Below are positions 17,978 to 27,078 of a stretch of DNA of 64,000 nt, piece after piece. The number at the start of each line of letters is the position of its first letter. Positions within the stretch are counted from its first letter, which is position 1. A program made the position numbers and the translations under genes. The notes beneath the pieces are model-generated. The model ran no database searches. It was given only the letters and a program-made list of their open reading frames with translations, and was not told the DNA's origin. This DNA is from Bacteroidota bacterium. GTDB taxonomy: Bacteria; Bacteroidota; Bacteroidia; Bacteroidales; Lentimicrobiaceae. Where the stretch lies: positions 418,890 through 482,889 of the forward strand of contig JAEZDY010000023.1 of NCBI GenBank assembly GCA_023417935.1. Direction: 5' to 3'.

Positions 17978-19090
17978 ATGGAAATAAATATCAGCAACTA
18001 TGAAGTTTTTATTATCGACTATCTCGATAATAAACTCAGTGCGCTTCAGGCGGCTGAACTGCTTCTTTTTCTTGAAAACAACCCCGGACTTAAAGGTGAG
18101 TTTGAAGAACTTAAGTCTTTTACAGTCACTCCTACAAATAAGGAGGTTTATGGATTTAATGAACTGTTGAAGCAACCTGCTGATTCTGATGCAGTAAACC
18201 TATCAATTAATAACTGTTCTCATTATTTTGTTGCTGCCCTTGAAGGCGATTTGTCGCCTTCAGGTATGGATGCGCTTAATGATTTTCTTTCAGCACATCC
18301 TGAATTTATTTCTGAATATAACCTTTACGCTGCTTGTAAAGTTAAACCTCCGGTGGGTATTAAATATCCTGAACCTGCCAGTTTGAAGGTCAGAACCAAA
18401 CAAGTTTTCATAAGATACTATATGGCTACTGCCATAGCTGCCAGTTTACTTCTTCTGTTTTCAATATATGTACGGTTAACCCCTGAAACAAAGGATGCTA
18501 TAAATTATGCACTAGAAAAGTCCGTTGACCAACAGGGGGGCAACAATGAGGAGGTTCCAGGAAAGAAGATGATTGAAGCGAAAAGCATTGAACCAGCTAA
18601 AACTGATGAAATAAAAGCAAAGAAAATCATAAAAACACCGGTTAAAAGCACTCATTCCAAAGTGTCGAAAGAATTAAAAAAAGAAACAGAGGTTATGGAA
18701 CCTCTACAGAAAATCGAGAAAAAAGGCATGATAATTAATAATACTCCGTTGATATCCGAAAATAAAAGGACATTTTATTCTGAACTTTATGATGATATCA
18801 GGCTGTCGCAGGAACTCGCTTTTGCACCGGAGGATGAAGAAACAGCAACAAGGCAACCTGAACAAAATATTCGGAATATTAAAGCAGGAAGAATTTTAAG
18901 CTCTGTATTTAACACAAGTGACCAACTCGCTGACCAACTTCCCCAAGCAATGAATGGCTGGTTAGTGGCTGACCTTGGAATAAAAGGCTTCAACTTACTT
19001 ACCAATAATAACTATAGTATTGAAAGAAAATTCAAAGCTAATGGTAATATTGAACAAGTTCAGGTAAGAGATGCCAACCGATATAAATAA
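17978..19090 (+). CDS. Probable membrane-bound anti-sigma factor
   Basis: The 370-residue protein starts 18 bases after the ECF sigma gene. Its N-terminal cytosolic part contains two similar acidic helical segments, around DYLDNKLSALQAAELLLFLE and around ALEGDLSPSGMDALNDFL. This is the layout of Bacteroidota anti-sigma factors without a zinc site. One transmembrane helix lies at about 147-165, followed by a long Lys/Glu-rich, low-complexity periplasmic part with little fixed structure. It would hold the sigma factor at the membrane until an envelope signal releases it. The role is inferred from order and topology, since no strong domain motif is seen. Confidence 0.75.
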   Translation: MEINISNYEVFIIDYLDNKLSALQAAELLLFLENNPGLKGEFEELKSFTVTPTNKEVYGFNELLKQPADSDAVNLSINNCSHYFVAALEGDLSPSGMDALNDFLSAHPEFISEYNLYAACKVKPPVGIKYPEPASLKVRTKQVFIRYYMATAIAASLLLLFSIYVRLTPETKDAINYALEKSVDQQGGNNEEVPGKKMIEAKSIEPAKTDEIKAKKIIKTPVKSTHSKVSKELKKETEVMEPLQKIEKKGMIINNTPLISENKRTFYSELYDDIRLSQELAFAPEDEETATRQPEQNIRNIKAGRILSSVFNTSDQLADQLPQAMNGWLVADLGIKGFNLLTNNNYSIERKFKANGNIEQVQVRDANRYK

Positions 19091-19160
19091 AAAATAATTA
19101 ACCTGTAACAAAAAGCATTAATGCTCCGTCATAACATAGTAACTTAAACACACTAACAAC

Positions 19161-20729
19161 ATGAAAGCTCTGCTAAAACACACAAAAACATCATTATTTC
19201 TATCTGCATTGATGATGTTGGTATTGCCACTTATATCCTTAGGCCAAAATGAAGGAAGCGGTAATGTACAAAAAGAAGGACGCAACTTACCCGAGTTTAA
19301 CAAAATAGAAGTAGGGAGTGCATTCACACTTTATTTAACTCAGGGTGAACCCTCAGTTATAGTTGAAACTGACGACAATTTAAAAGATAAAATTGAAACT
19401 CTGGTTGATAATAACGTGCTTAAAATAAACTCATCAGGGATTAAGAATCCAACTTCCCTGAAAGTACATGTGTCAGCGCCAAATATTACAGATATTTCAT
19501 TAAGCGGAGCTTCGAGACTTGAATCAAATGGTGTATTAGCATACCCGGTGTTAAGAATGAGAGCAACAGGTGCTTCACGGGCTAATATTGAATTGAATAC
19601 ACAAGAGCTGTTCACTGAAGTAACAGGTGCCTCACGAGTCACTTTAAGAGGTGCTGCAAATAATCACATTTCAGAAGTTTCAGGTGCGTCAAATGTAAAT
19701 GCCCTGATGCTTAAAACCATTACTACCACTGCTGAAGTTAATGGCGCCGCAAGACTTTCTGTATTCGCCAAAAACCAATTGACATCGCAAGTTAAAGATG
19801 CTGGTTCAATAACTTACTTTGATAATCCTGATATTAAGAAATTGAGGCAGTCAGGCACATCAGTTATCACTCTAAATAATCCTGATGATGCAGTTCCTAC
19901 TCAATCGACAGAATCAATGGAGAACAATGTTGAAATAAAAGTATTTGAAGATGGTGATTCAACATTCATAAAACTGGGCGATCTGGAAGTTCAGATAGAG
20001 GAACTTGAAGAAAAGACTAGAATAGATCTTGGCAAACACAACCTGGAAATTGATGATGATGGCAACGTGAAGTTCAAGAAACGCAAAAAAGACAAATTTG
20101 ATGGCCATTGGGCTGGATTTGATATTGGGGTAAGCGGATTACTAAATTCTGATTTCTCAACACAAACCCCTCAAGGATATGAATATCTCAAACTCAAAAT
20201 GGAAAAGTCAATTTTTGTTGGACTTAACCTGTTTGAGCAAAACTTCAACCTGATTAATGAAAACTTTGGTATGACAACCGGCTTAGGTCTTGAATGGAAT
20301 AACTTCCGCTTCAATGATAACGTAAGCCTTAGTGGACTTGATGATGAACTTAGTGGTATGAGAGCAATAGAAAGCGATACTAACTATATCAAAAGTAAGT
20401 TGGTGACCACATATTTAACACTTCCGCTGATGTTTGAACTTCAATCAAACAGTTATTCAAAGGTTAATAGTTTTCACCTGGGATTTGGAGTACTTACCGG
20501 TTTGAGGATAGGTACACATACAAAAGAAGTATATGATACTGGTACAAAGAAAACTGACAAAAAAAGAGGTTCCACTATAATGAATCCATTCAAACTTGAC
20601 CTAATGGCCCGCGCTGGATGGGGTAAAATAAACCTTTGGGCTAAATATTCATTAGTTGAACTCTTCGATAAAGGTAAAGGTCCGGAAGTTTACCCTTACT
20701 CAGTGGGTATATCACTTGTCAATTGGTAG
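19161..20729 (+). CDS. Exported GIN-domain (DUF2807) protein with C-terminal outer-membrane barrel
   Basis: The 522-residue product has a signal peptide (about 1-28). A DUF2807/GIN beta-solenoid follows (about 45-245), in which short SGAS/TGAS/NGAA turns recur about every 20 residues (SLSGASRLE, ATGASRANIE, VTGASRVTLR, VSGASNVNA). Next is an acidic helical linker, then a beta-barrel-like C-terminal part from about residue 310 (HWAGFDIGVSG) to a terminal strand YPYSVGISLVNW. It is probably surface or outer-membrane located. It follows the sigma/anti-sigma pair, so it may be both a target of that sigma factor and part of its signal path. Confidence 0.82.
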   Translation: MKALLKHTKTSLFLSALMMLVLPLISLGQNEGSGNVQKEGRNLPEFNKIEVGSAFTLYLTQGEPSVIVETDDNLKDKIETLVDNNVLKINSSGIKNPTSLKVHVSAPNITDISLSGASRLESNGVLAYPVLRMRATGASRANIELNTQELFTEVTGASRVTLRGAANNHISEVSGASNVNALMLKTITTTAEVNGAARLSVFAKNQLTSQVKDAGSITYFDNPDIKKLRQSGTSVITLNNPDDAVPTQSTESMENNVEIKVFEDGDSTFIKLGDLEVQIEELEEKTRIDLGKHNLEIDDDGNVKFKKRKKDKFDGHWAGFDIGVSGLLNSDFSTQTPQGYEYLKLKMEKSIFVGLNLFEQNFNLINENFGMTTGLGLEWNNFRFNDNVSLSGLDDELSGMRAIESDTNYIKSKLVTTYLTLPLMFELQSNSYSKVNSFHLGFGVLTGLRIGTHTKEVYDTGTKKTDKKRGSTIMNPFKLDLMARAGWGKINLWAKYSLVELFDKGKGPEVYPYSVGISLVNW

Positions 20730-20765
20730 TCTTTCTTGAAGTTTGATCTAAAAAATAATTTTCAG

Positions 20766-20797
20766 AAGCTGTACTACAATCGTAGTGCAGCTTTTTC
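20766..20797 (+). terminator. Intrinsic terminator after the sigma/anti-sigma/GIN gene group
   Basis: AGCTGTACTAC and GTAGTGCAGCT form an 11-bp stem with one G-T pair and a 4-base loop, followed by TTTTTCTTTT. It lies about 37 bases after the stop codon. Confidence 0.85.
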
Positions 20798-20828
20798 TTT
20801 TAGTTATCAATAGGTATCGTTCCATTTT

Positions 20829-20836
20829 TACCTTTG
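20829..20836 (+). promoter_or_regulatory. Candidate -7 promoter element for yebC
   Basis: TACCTTTG matches TAnnTTTG and lies 62 bases before the yebC start, just after the preceding terminator. Confidence 0.55.
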
Positions 20837-20898
20837 TTAAAAAATATCTTATTTTTACACAGTTAAAATGCTCGTTAGTAACTAATATTTGAATCACT

Positions 20899-21642
20899 AT
20901 GTCAGGACACAATAAATGGTCGACCATTAAAAGGAAGAAAGGGGCTTTGGATGCAAAACGTTCCAAGATATTTTCAAGGATAATTAAGGAAATCACTGTA
21001 GCTGTAAAAGAGAGTGGGCCTGATCCTGATGGCAATCCCCGTTTGAGGCTTGCAATTGCGAATGCAAAAGGAGCCAGCATGCCAAAGGATAATATAACCC
21101 GCGCTATTAATAAGGGGTCAGATAAAGATTCAGCTATTTACCATGAAACATCATACGAAGGCTATGCACCTAACGGAATAGCCATATTTATTGATGCCAC
21201 TACTGATAATCTGCAAAGAACAGTATCAAATGTAAGGTCGTATTTTAATAAGTTCGGTGGCAGCTTAGGCACCAATGGTTCTTTAACGTTCTTGTTTGAC
21301 CGAAAAGGCATATTCACTATACCGGCAGACCGAATTAAACTTGATGACGTAGAAATGGATCTCATTGAAGCAGGTGCTGAGGATATTTCCCTCGAGGATG
21401 ACATGGTTACAGTTACTACAGCGATGGAAGATTTTGGTGCAATGCTAAAAAAGCTGGAGGAATTGAATATTGAAACTGAGAATGCCGAATTACAACGAAT
21501 TCCAAAAACTACCGTAAAAGTTGATAAGGATACAGCTCGCAAAGTATTGCGACTGGTAGATCATTTTGAAGAAGATGATGATGTTACCAATGTGTTCCAT
21601 AATATGGAGCTCACTGATGAGATCATGGAGGATATGGAATAA
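20899..21642 (+). CDS. yebC: YebC/PmpR family protein
   Basis: The 247-residue protein opens with MSGHNKWSTIKRKKGALDAKR, of which the first part GHNKW is the invariant family start. It continues with GNPRLRLAIANAKGASMPKDN, in which NPRLRLAI and MPKDNI are conserved. Domains: helical N-terminal lobe, then two ferredoxin-like lobes ending in acidic residues. Family members bind DNA as regulators or act on stalled ribosomes; the exact role here is not known. It is a single gene with its own promoter. Confidence 0.95.
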   Translation: MSGHNKWSTIKRKKGALDAKRSKIFSRIIKEITVAVKESGPDPDGNPRLRLAIANAKGASMPKDNITRAINKGSDKDSAIYHETSYEGYAPNGIAIFIDATTDNLQRTVSNVRSYFNKFGGSLGTNGSLTFLFDRKGIFTIPADRIKLDDVEMDLIEAGAEDISLEDDMVTVTTAMEDFGAMLKKLEELNIETENAELQRIPKTTVKVDKDTARKVLRLVDHFEEDDDVTNVFHNMELTDEIMEDME

Positions 21643-21796
21643 TTGAATTCTCCTTCCTGATGCAAATAAAAGCTTGGAATTAGACAAGCATAAAATAAAG
21701 TGCAGACATCTTTGTTGTCATTTATTTTTTTTGATTATTTGCAGAAACTACATTATTTAATTGTATCTTTATATTGATACTTTTAAGTACGGGAAC

Positions 21797-22996
21797 ATGA
21801 CAATTAATGTTGAGTACGCTGAACTTACATTTAAAATAGTGTATTTCGTTTCTTTTGCCCTTGTGTTAACGGTTTACCTAAAGGGCGGAATCAAAGCAGG
21901 GTCATCTCTTACATCTTTATGGCTGATATTTGTTACAGGAATGATCTTTTTCAGGTCAGGTGTTTACTTGTTTCCAATGTCAGGCCACGAACTAAAAGAG
22001 TTTTTTTTCAACGGTACAGTTGCATCGCAGGGTGAGAAGTCAATACTTGGTGGCGTACTTGGTATTGGAGGTTTCGTGATAGCGATAGCATGGTTAAGAG
22101 AAAAAACATCCCTGGTTGACAGTATTACCATTCCTTTAATAATAGCATTTGGCCTGCAAAACATTGGTTGCCTAATGGCAGGTTGTTGTCATGGAATTGA
22201 AACAACACTATTCTGGGGGATAACATATCCTGGGCATATTCACTCAGTACATCCGGTACAGTTACTACTTATGCTATCATGCTTTATAATTGCATTTATC
22301 CTTTATAAGACCAGAGATAAGTTTAAAGTTCCCCTTTCGTTTTTATTATTTGGGTTATCATTATTCTTCCTTGCCAAGATGTTCACCGAGTTTCTTAGAG
22401 ATCCTGTTACTGATCACTCTTTAGGGTATAAGATACTTGGGTTGAAAGCTATTCAGTGGTTACAGCTCACACTATCTTTTTCTCTGGGATTAATTTGTTT
22501 TTTGAGAGAAAAGTATAGTAGACGAGTTTTGCTCAAACCATTAAAACAACCCTCAATATGGCAATACACTTCATTATTAGTGATGATTATGTTTATAGCC
22601 TGGAAGATCCGTCCATTGATTGATTATACTGTTGGAATAGTATTATTGTTGGCTATAATTATTGCAATATTTCTGGTTGCGTGGCAGGCATTTAAATCAA
22701 CTACCTTGCCTCAATATAGAATTGCAACAGTAAGTATCCTTTTGTTTTCGGTATTTTTCATGGGTCAAACTTATGTACCACGGGATGGAGAAAAATACTC
22801 ATACAATCAATGGGGAGGGAGTTTACAATTCGGTAGCTTCTTTAAGAATGTTGGAGTTGCAGAAAATTCCACTGATTGCGATGGCAATACAACACTATCA
22901 GCTAGTAATCCTGAGTTAGTTAAATACCAGAATAAAGGAGCCGGTTTATATTTGCTAAGGTATATAACACAAGCCAGTATAAGCGCAACACTATAG
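21797..22996 (+). CDS. Lgt-like integral membrane protein, frame broken at its 3' end
   Basis: About seven membrane helices form a prolipoprotein diacylglyceryl transferase (Lgt)-like domain. The signature FGLQNIGCLMAGCCHG replaces the GRxGNFxNGE motif of true Lgt, as in the GCxxAGCC subfamily of Lgt-like proteins; VHPVQLL and EFLRDP correspond to later Lgt motifs. Lipoprotein-modifying activity is therefore uncertain. Two or three extra helices follow, then a periplasmic-looking segment. I choose the ATG at 21797. After about 22950 this frame yields a meaningless tail and stops at 22996, while the sensible protein continues in another frame as a barrel domain. A single missing base in TTT at 22951-22953 would explain this. 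Confidence 0.72.
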   Translation: MTINVEYAELTFKIVYFVSFALVLTVYLKGGIKAGSSLTSLWLIFVTGMIFFRSGVYLFPMSGHELKEFFFNGTVASQGEKSILGGVLGIGGFVIAIAWLREKTSLVDSITIPLIIAFGLQNIGCLMAGCCHGIETTLFWGITYPGHIHSVHPVQLLLMLSCFIIAFILYKTRDKFKVPLSFLLFGLSLFFLAKMFTEFLRDPVTDHSLGYKILGLKAIQWLQLTLSFSLGLICFLREKYSRRVLLKPLKQPSIWQYTSLLVMIMFIAWKIRPLIDYTVGIVLLLAIIIAIFLVAWQAFKSTTLPQYRIATVSILLFSVFFMGQTYVPRDGEKYSYNQWGGSLQFGSFFKNVGVAENSTDCDGNTTLSASNPELVKYQNKGAGLYLLRYITQASISATL

Positions 22997-23562
22997 GGAT
23001 CAATGCGTTTGGTGGTTATTCACATGGCAAATCTACCAGTGGGTCACTTGAGTTAAATCAACCATATGGCGCTATTCAACCATATGCTGGAACAAAAGGC
23101 CGGTTTGCCGGGATTACCGCCGGTGCCACTCTTGGGTACTTCCATTTTAATACCCTTGAAAATAACAGTCGAAATTCAGAAGTTGGGGATATAATAGGTA
23201 ACCCTAGGAATCTTTATTTTCAACCATCCTTTAGTGTATTTCTTGGACCGTATGACATTGTTTATGTAAAGGCTGCTTATTCATTTAATCATGTGTCGCC
23301 TATACCAGGATTAAGTGCATTTTTTACTGTTGGCAGTGGAATGGGTAAAACTGATGGTCGTTTTATTGAGTTCGGTCGTGGGACTTCAGGTTATACCGGG
23401 CAATTTTCGCTTCCAGTAAACCAGAATACCTTCATTAATTTTTCAGGGAATTATGAAGACAAGAGATCTTATTCTGAGGATCAAAAGTATTTTTTTGGAT
23501 TAGGCATTTCTCATAGGTTCAATTATAAAAATAAAAAGGACACAATCAATTCGGTGCGCTAG
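22945..23562 (+). pseudogene. Outer-membrane-barrel-like C-terminal domain of the Lgt-like gene, out of frame
   Basis: The frame one base off from the Lgt-like gene is open from 22936 to the stop at 23562. It has no ATG, GTG or TTG until 23293, so it has no start of its own. It encodes about 200 residues of alternating polar/apolar strands (INAFGGYSHG, FAGITAGATLGYFHF, LYFQPSFSVFLGPYD) ending with YFFGLGISHRF, a typical last strand of an outer-membrane barrel. Joined by one extra T near 22951, the upstream gene reads GAGLYFAKVYNTSQYK smoothly into it, giving a fused protein of about 588 residues. It is a real frameshift or a sequencing error. Confidence 0.65.
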
Positions 23563-23587
23563 TCAAATCATGCAGTACCTTTAAAGA

Positions 23588-23627
23588 TTAATAAACAGAG
23601 GCCGCAATCGCGGCCTCTGTTTATTAA
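23588..23627. terminator. Bidirectional terminator hairpin
   Basis: An 18-bp perfect stem (arms carrying AACAGAGGCCGC and GCGGCCTCTGTT) with a 4-base AATC loop lies between the convergent barrel and ackA genes, with AT-rich ends on both sides. Confidence 0.88.
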
Positions 23628-23669
23628 GATAGGAGATTAAAAAAAATGCTTCACTCTGAAAGAAAGATA

Positions 23670-24878
23670 CTAATTCTGCATTTTTTCAATGATATCATAT
23701 GTATCGAGAGCAATAACCAGTTCCTCATTCGTAGGAACGACCATTACTTTTACCTGTGAATCGTCAGCAGAGATAATAGCCTCTTTACCACGCAATCCTT
23801 TATTTTTTGCCTCATCGAATTTAATACCCATGAATTCCATGTTGATTGTTGTAAGCATTCGGGTTGCAGGATCATTCTCTCCCACTCCACCTGTAAATAC
23901 AATAACATCGACACCACCCATTGCTGCAGCATAGGAACCGATATATTTTCTGATTCGGTAGTAATACATTTCCAGGGTAACCTGTGCTCTCTTGTTTCCT
24001 TCTTCGGCTGCTTTTTCAACATCGCGCATATCACTTGAAACGCCTGACACTCCAAGCATTCCTGAATGCTTATTTACTAAAGTGTTGGCTACTGATATAT
24101 CAAGTTCTTCCTTATTAATGATCTGTAAAAATGCACCAATGTCAAGATCACCGGTTCTTGTACCCATGATGAGACCTTCAATAGGTGTCATGCCCATTGA
24201 AGTGTCAAGTGACTGTCCATTTTTAATAGCAGCAATAGAAGCCCCATTACCCAAGTGGCAAGTTATTATTTTTAGCTCGTTTAAATCTCTGCCCAGTATA
24301 TCAGCTGCCCTTTGGGAAACATATCTGTGACTTGAGCCATGGAAACCATAACGGCGAATCTTATACTTTTCATAAAGTGAATATGGAATGCCATATAGAT
24401 AGATATAGTCGGGCATTGTTTGGTGGAATGCTGTATCAAAAACACCTACCTGAGGAATTTTTGGCAACAGATTGGTAATTGAATATATACCTTTGAGGTT
24501 TGGCGGGTTATGTAATGGAGCAAGGTCAATACATTCCTCAAGGGCTTCAATAACTTCCTTGGTTATATATACGCTACTTTTAAATTTTTCACCTGCATGT
24601 ACTACCCTATGACCAACAGCATCGAGTTCATCAAGTGATTTTATACTTCCATACTTTTCACTAATTAAAACTCCCAACAGATACTCTATTCCTTGCTGAT
24701 GGTCGAGTATTTCACCTTCCAATTTAACCTCAGCACCATCATTACGTGAATGTTTGATAAGTGACCCTTTAAGTCCTATTTTATCCACCAGACCTTTAGC
24801 TAAGACTTCCTGGGACGGTAAATCAAACAACTGATATTTAATTGATGAACTTCCACAGTTCAATACTATAACTTTCAT
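23670..24878 (-). CDS. ackA: Acetate kinase
   Basis: The 402-residue enzyme interconverts acetate plus ATP and acetyl phosphate. ASKHA-family motifs are clear: the start VLNCGSSSIKYQLFD (phosphate 1), HRVVHAG, VFDTAFHQTMP, RYGFHGSSHRYV, CHLGNGAS, DTSMGMTPIEG, MGTRTGD, FTGGVGEN and VPTNEELVIA at the end. It is the last gene of pta-dehydrogenase-ackA, 38 bases after the dehydrogenase gene. With pta it turns acetyl-CoA into acetate and ATP in fermentation, or assimilates acetate in reverse. Confidence 0.97.
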   Translation of the reverse strand: MKVIVLNCGSSSIKYQLFDLPSQEVLAKGLVDKIGLKGSLIKHSRNDGAEVKLEGEILDHQQGIEYLLGVLISEKYGSIKSLDELDAVGHRVVHAGEKFKSSVYITKEVIEALEECIDLAPLHNPPNLKGIYSITNLLPKIPQVGVFDTAFHQTMPDYIYLYGIPYSLYEKYKIRRYGFHGSSHRYVSQRAADILGRDLNELKIITCHLGNGASIAAIKNGQSLDTSMGMTPIEGLIMGTRTGDLDIGAFLQIINKEELDISVANTLVNKHSGMLGVSGVSSDMRDVEKAAEEGNKRAQVTLEMYYYRIRKYIGSYAAAMGGVDVIVFTGGVGENDPATRMLTTINMEFMGIKFDEAKNKGLRGKEAIISADDSQVKVMVVPTNEELVIALDTYDIIEKMQN

Positions 24879-24916
24879 TTCTTTTGTTTTTTTACTGATT
24901 TGTGATCAAAAAATCT

Positions 24917-25885
24917 TTATACTCTTCCCAGATTAGTAATATGACCTTTCTTTGGAATTCGTTTCCCATCGTGGTACAAGTAGAATCCTTCACCAACTCT
25001 ACGTCCAAACAAGTTTGCACGTACAAGTCTTTTAAGTACCGGCGAAGGTTTGTATTTCTGATCACCGAACTCGATATAAAGATTTTCCATCCATTTAAGT
25101 AGTTTATCAAGCCCGATTTTGTCAGCCATTTCAAATGGTCCTAATTGCAGGCCTGATGTTTCTCTCATTGTTTCATCTATATCAGCAACAGTGGCAATAC
25201 CTTCCATTAATATTTCGCAAGCCTCATTGATAAGTGGCACCAGCATACGGGTGCTCACATTACCTGATGATTCATTTACGTTGATTAATTTTTTACCAAT
25301 CAATAAAGCAAGTTTACTAACAGTAGCGTATGTTTCATCAGAAGTATAAACTGAACGCACTGTTTCAACAATTTTAACCTTACTCACAGGTGAAAAGAAA
25401 TGAAGTCCCATTGCTCTCTCAGGATGAGTAAGTACACTGGCGATCTCTGATATCATGAGTGTTGCAGTGTTAGAAGCAATTACGGCGGTTGGAGATAACA
25501 CAGCTTCCAGCTTTTTAAATATTTGCTGACGTAACTCAAGGCTGGTACCTTTCTTTTTAGAGTTAACTGTTTCAAATACAACATCACAATCGGCGACAGT
25601 TTGATAATCTGTTGAACCCTTGATGCGTGACATTATAAGTTTTTTCTCACTTCCAGTTAAACCCCATCGGCTAATGCGGTCATCAAGCATTGCTTCAATG
25701 CGTTTTAGCACATCAGCTACTCTTTCATCACTGATATCAATAAAAGCCACATCAATACCCGATTGGCTTATAAGCACTGATAATTCCTGTCCCATTGTGC
25801 CGCAACCTACGATTCCGACTTTCTGGATGGTCCCCTTTGATTGCATGGATTTGCCTAAGCTAAAATCCTCTAATCTTTCTGACAT
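24917..25885 (-). CDS. 3-hydroxyacyl-CoA dehydrogenase-like protein within the acetate operon
   Basis: The 322-residue protein has an N-terminal NAD Rossmann fold (VGIVGCGTMGQEL, about residues 22-34) and a C-terminal helical dimerisation domain, as in 3-hydroxybutyryl-CoA dehydrogenases. Ser/Asn of SNTATLMISEIA, His of GLHFFSPV and Glu of KIVETV keep the active-site layout. The family's catalytic Asn in the GFxxNR segment appears to be replaced: here the segment reads GNVSTRMLVP. Substrate may therefore differ. An alternative start is Met14. It lies between pta and ackA with short gaps of 32 and 38 bases, so it is cotranscribed. Confidence 0.85.
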   Translation of the reverse strand: MSERLEDFSLGKSMQSKGTIQKVGIVGCGTMGQELSVLISQSGIDVAFIDISDERVADVLKRIEAMLDDRISRWGLTGSEKKLIMSRIKGSTDYQTVADCDVVFETVNSKKKGTSLELRQQIFKKLEAVLSPTAVIASNTATLMISEIASVLTHPERAMGLHFFSPVSKVKIVETVRSVYTSDETYATVSKLALLIGKKLINVNESSGNVSTRMLVPLINEACEILMEGIATVADIDETMRETSGLQLGPFEMADKIGLDKLLKWMENLYIEFGDQKYKPSPVLKRLVRANLFGRRVGEGFYLYHDGKRIPKKGHITNLGRV

Positions 25886-25917
25886 TTTTAGTATTTATTA
25901 CGAATTAAACGAATCAA

Positions 25918-26913
25918 TTATTTAGCCTGGTTTGCAGTAATTGCGACCAGATTTACAATATCATTTACTGAGCAACCTCTTGATAGGTCATTTATAGGAG
26001 CTGCCATACCCTGAAGTACAGGTCCAACAGCTTCTGCTCCGGCCAGGCGTTGAACCAGCTTATATGCAATATTGCCTGATTCCAGTCCCGGGAAAACTAA
26101 AACATTTGCCTTTCCTGCTGTGGTGCTTCCGGGAGCTTTTGATTGACCAATAGCCTCAACAATAGCAGCATCAGCTTGCATTTCTCCATCAATATTAAGC
26201 CATGGAGCTTTTTCTCTTGCAATACGGGTTGCTTCAACTACTTTGTCAACCAGTGCATGACTTGCACTGCCCTTGGTTGAAAAACTCAGCATTGCTACAC
26301 GAGGTTCTATTTTTGCAATGTTCATTGCGGTATAAGCAGTAGATACAGCAATTTCGGCCAGTTCAGCAGCAGTGGGATCAGGATGCACAGCACAATCAGC
26401 AAATACTAAAATATTATCCGGAACATACTGATTATTCTTAAGCAACATGATGAAAGCACCTGATACTACACTAATGCCCGGTAGAGTCTTTATAATCTGA
26501 AATGCAGGCCGTAATACGTTCCCTGTGGAATTCAAGGCTCCAGCAACTTCACCATCAGCAATACCATCTTTAATAAGCAAAGTTGCGAGATAGAGTGGAT
26601 TTTGAACTAGTTTATATGCTTCATCGAGCGTTAGTCCTTTTGATTTCCTGATTTCATGAAGCATGATAGCATACTTTTCATGATCAGGATTATTCACCGG
26701 GTCAATGATAATTACCTTTTCAAAATTCTTTAGGCCAAATTCATTAAACTTACTTTTTATTTCCTCACGGTTACCAAGCAGTATTATGCGGGCAATATTC
26801 TGTTCAAGAATGATGTCGGCAGCCTTAATAGTTCGTTCTTCAGTTCCTTCAGGCAGTACAATGCACTTATTCAATTGCTGTGCATTTGCCCTTATTGTTT
26901 CCATCAAATTCAT
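25918..26913 (-). CDS. pta: Phosphate acetyltransferase
   Basis: The 331-residue protein is the short, single-domain type of Pta, which exchanges CoA of acetyl-CoA for phosphate. Visible motifs are [10 protein letters not shown] near the start, [21 protein letters not shown] in the middle (cited in part: [10 protein letters not shown]), [18 protein letters not shown] and [14 protein letters not shown]. It is the first gene of the operon with a 3-hydroxyacyl-CoA dehydrogenase-like gene and ackA, and a promoter-like element stands 40 bases upstream. Confidence 0.95.
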   Translation of the reverse strand: MNLMETIRANAQQLNKCIVLPEGTEERTIKAADIILEQNIARIILLGNREEIKSKFNEFGLKNFEKVIIIDPVNNPDHEKYAIMLHEIRKSKGLTLDEAYKLVQNPLYLATLLIKDGIADGEVAGALNSTGNVLRPAFQIIKTLPGISVVSGAFIMLLKNNQYVPDNILVFADCAVHPDPTAAELAEIAVSTAYTAMNIAKIEPRVAMLSFSTKGSASHALVDKVVEATRIAREKAPWLNIDGEMQADAAIVEAIGQSKAPGSTTAGKANVLVFPGLESGNIAYKLVQRLAGAEAVGPVLQGMAAPINDLSRGCSVNDIVNLVAITANQAK

Positions 26914-26953
26914 TCTCGTGTGATATTAGTATGTTTTGGTATCTTTCGACCGG

Positions 26954-26961
26954 CAAATTTA
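26954..26961 (-). promoter_or_regulatory. Candidate -7 promoter element for the pta operon
   Basis: The minus strand reads TAAATTTG, matching TAnnTTTG, about 40 bases before the pta start codon. Confidence 0.5.
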
Positions 26962-27043
26962 TAACTAATTAAGCGGCCTACCTAAATTAATTGCGAAACT
27001 TTAACCCATTAAACGGCATAATATGTTCCTTAAAATATTTATC

Positions 27044-27051
27044 TACTTTTG
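27044..27051 (+). promoter_or_regulatory. Candidate -7 promoter element for the OstA-like gene
   Basis: TACTTTTG followed by C matches TAnnTTTG and lies 27 bases before the start codon. Confidence 0.55.
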
Positions 27052-27078
27052 CCGTTTATACCTGACCATTGAACGAAA

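Noticed and set aside
18139..18150. Second AGGAGG-type site with a following ATG
   Set aside because: It lies inside the anti-sigma gene in frame with ordinary codons; the nearby ATG does not start a sensible protein.
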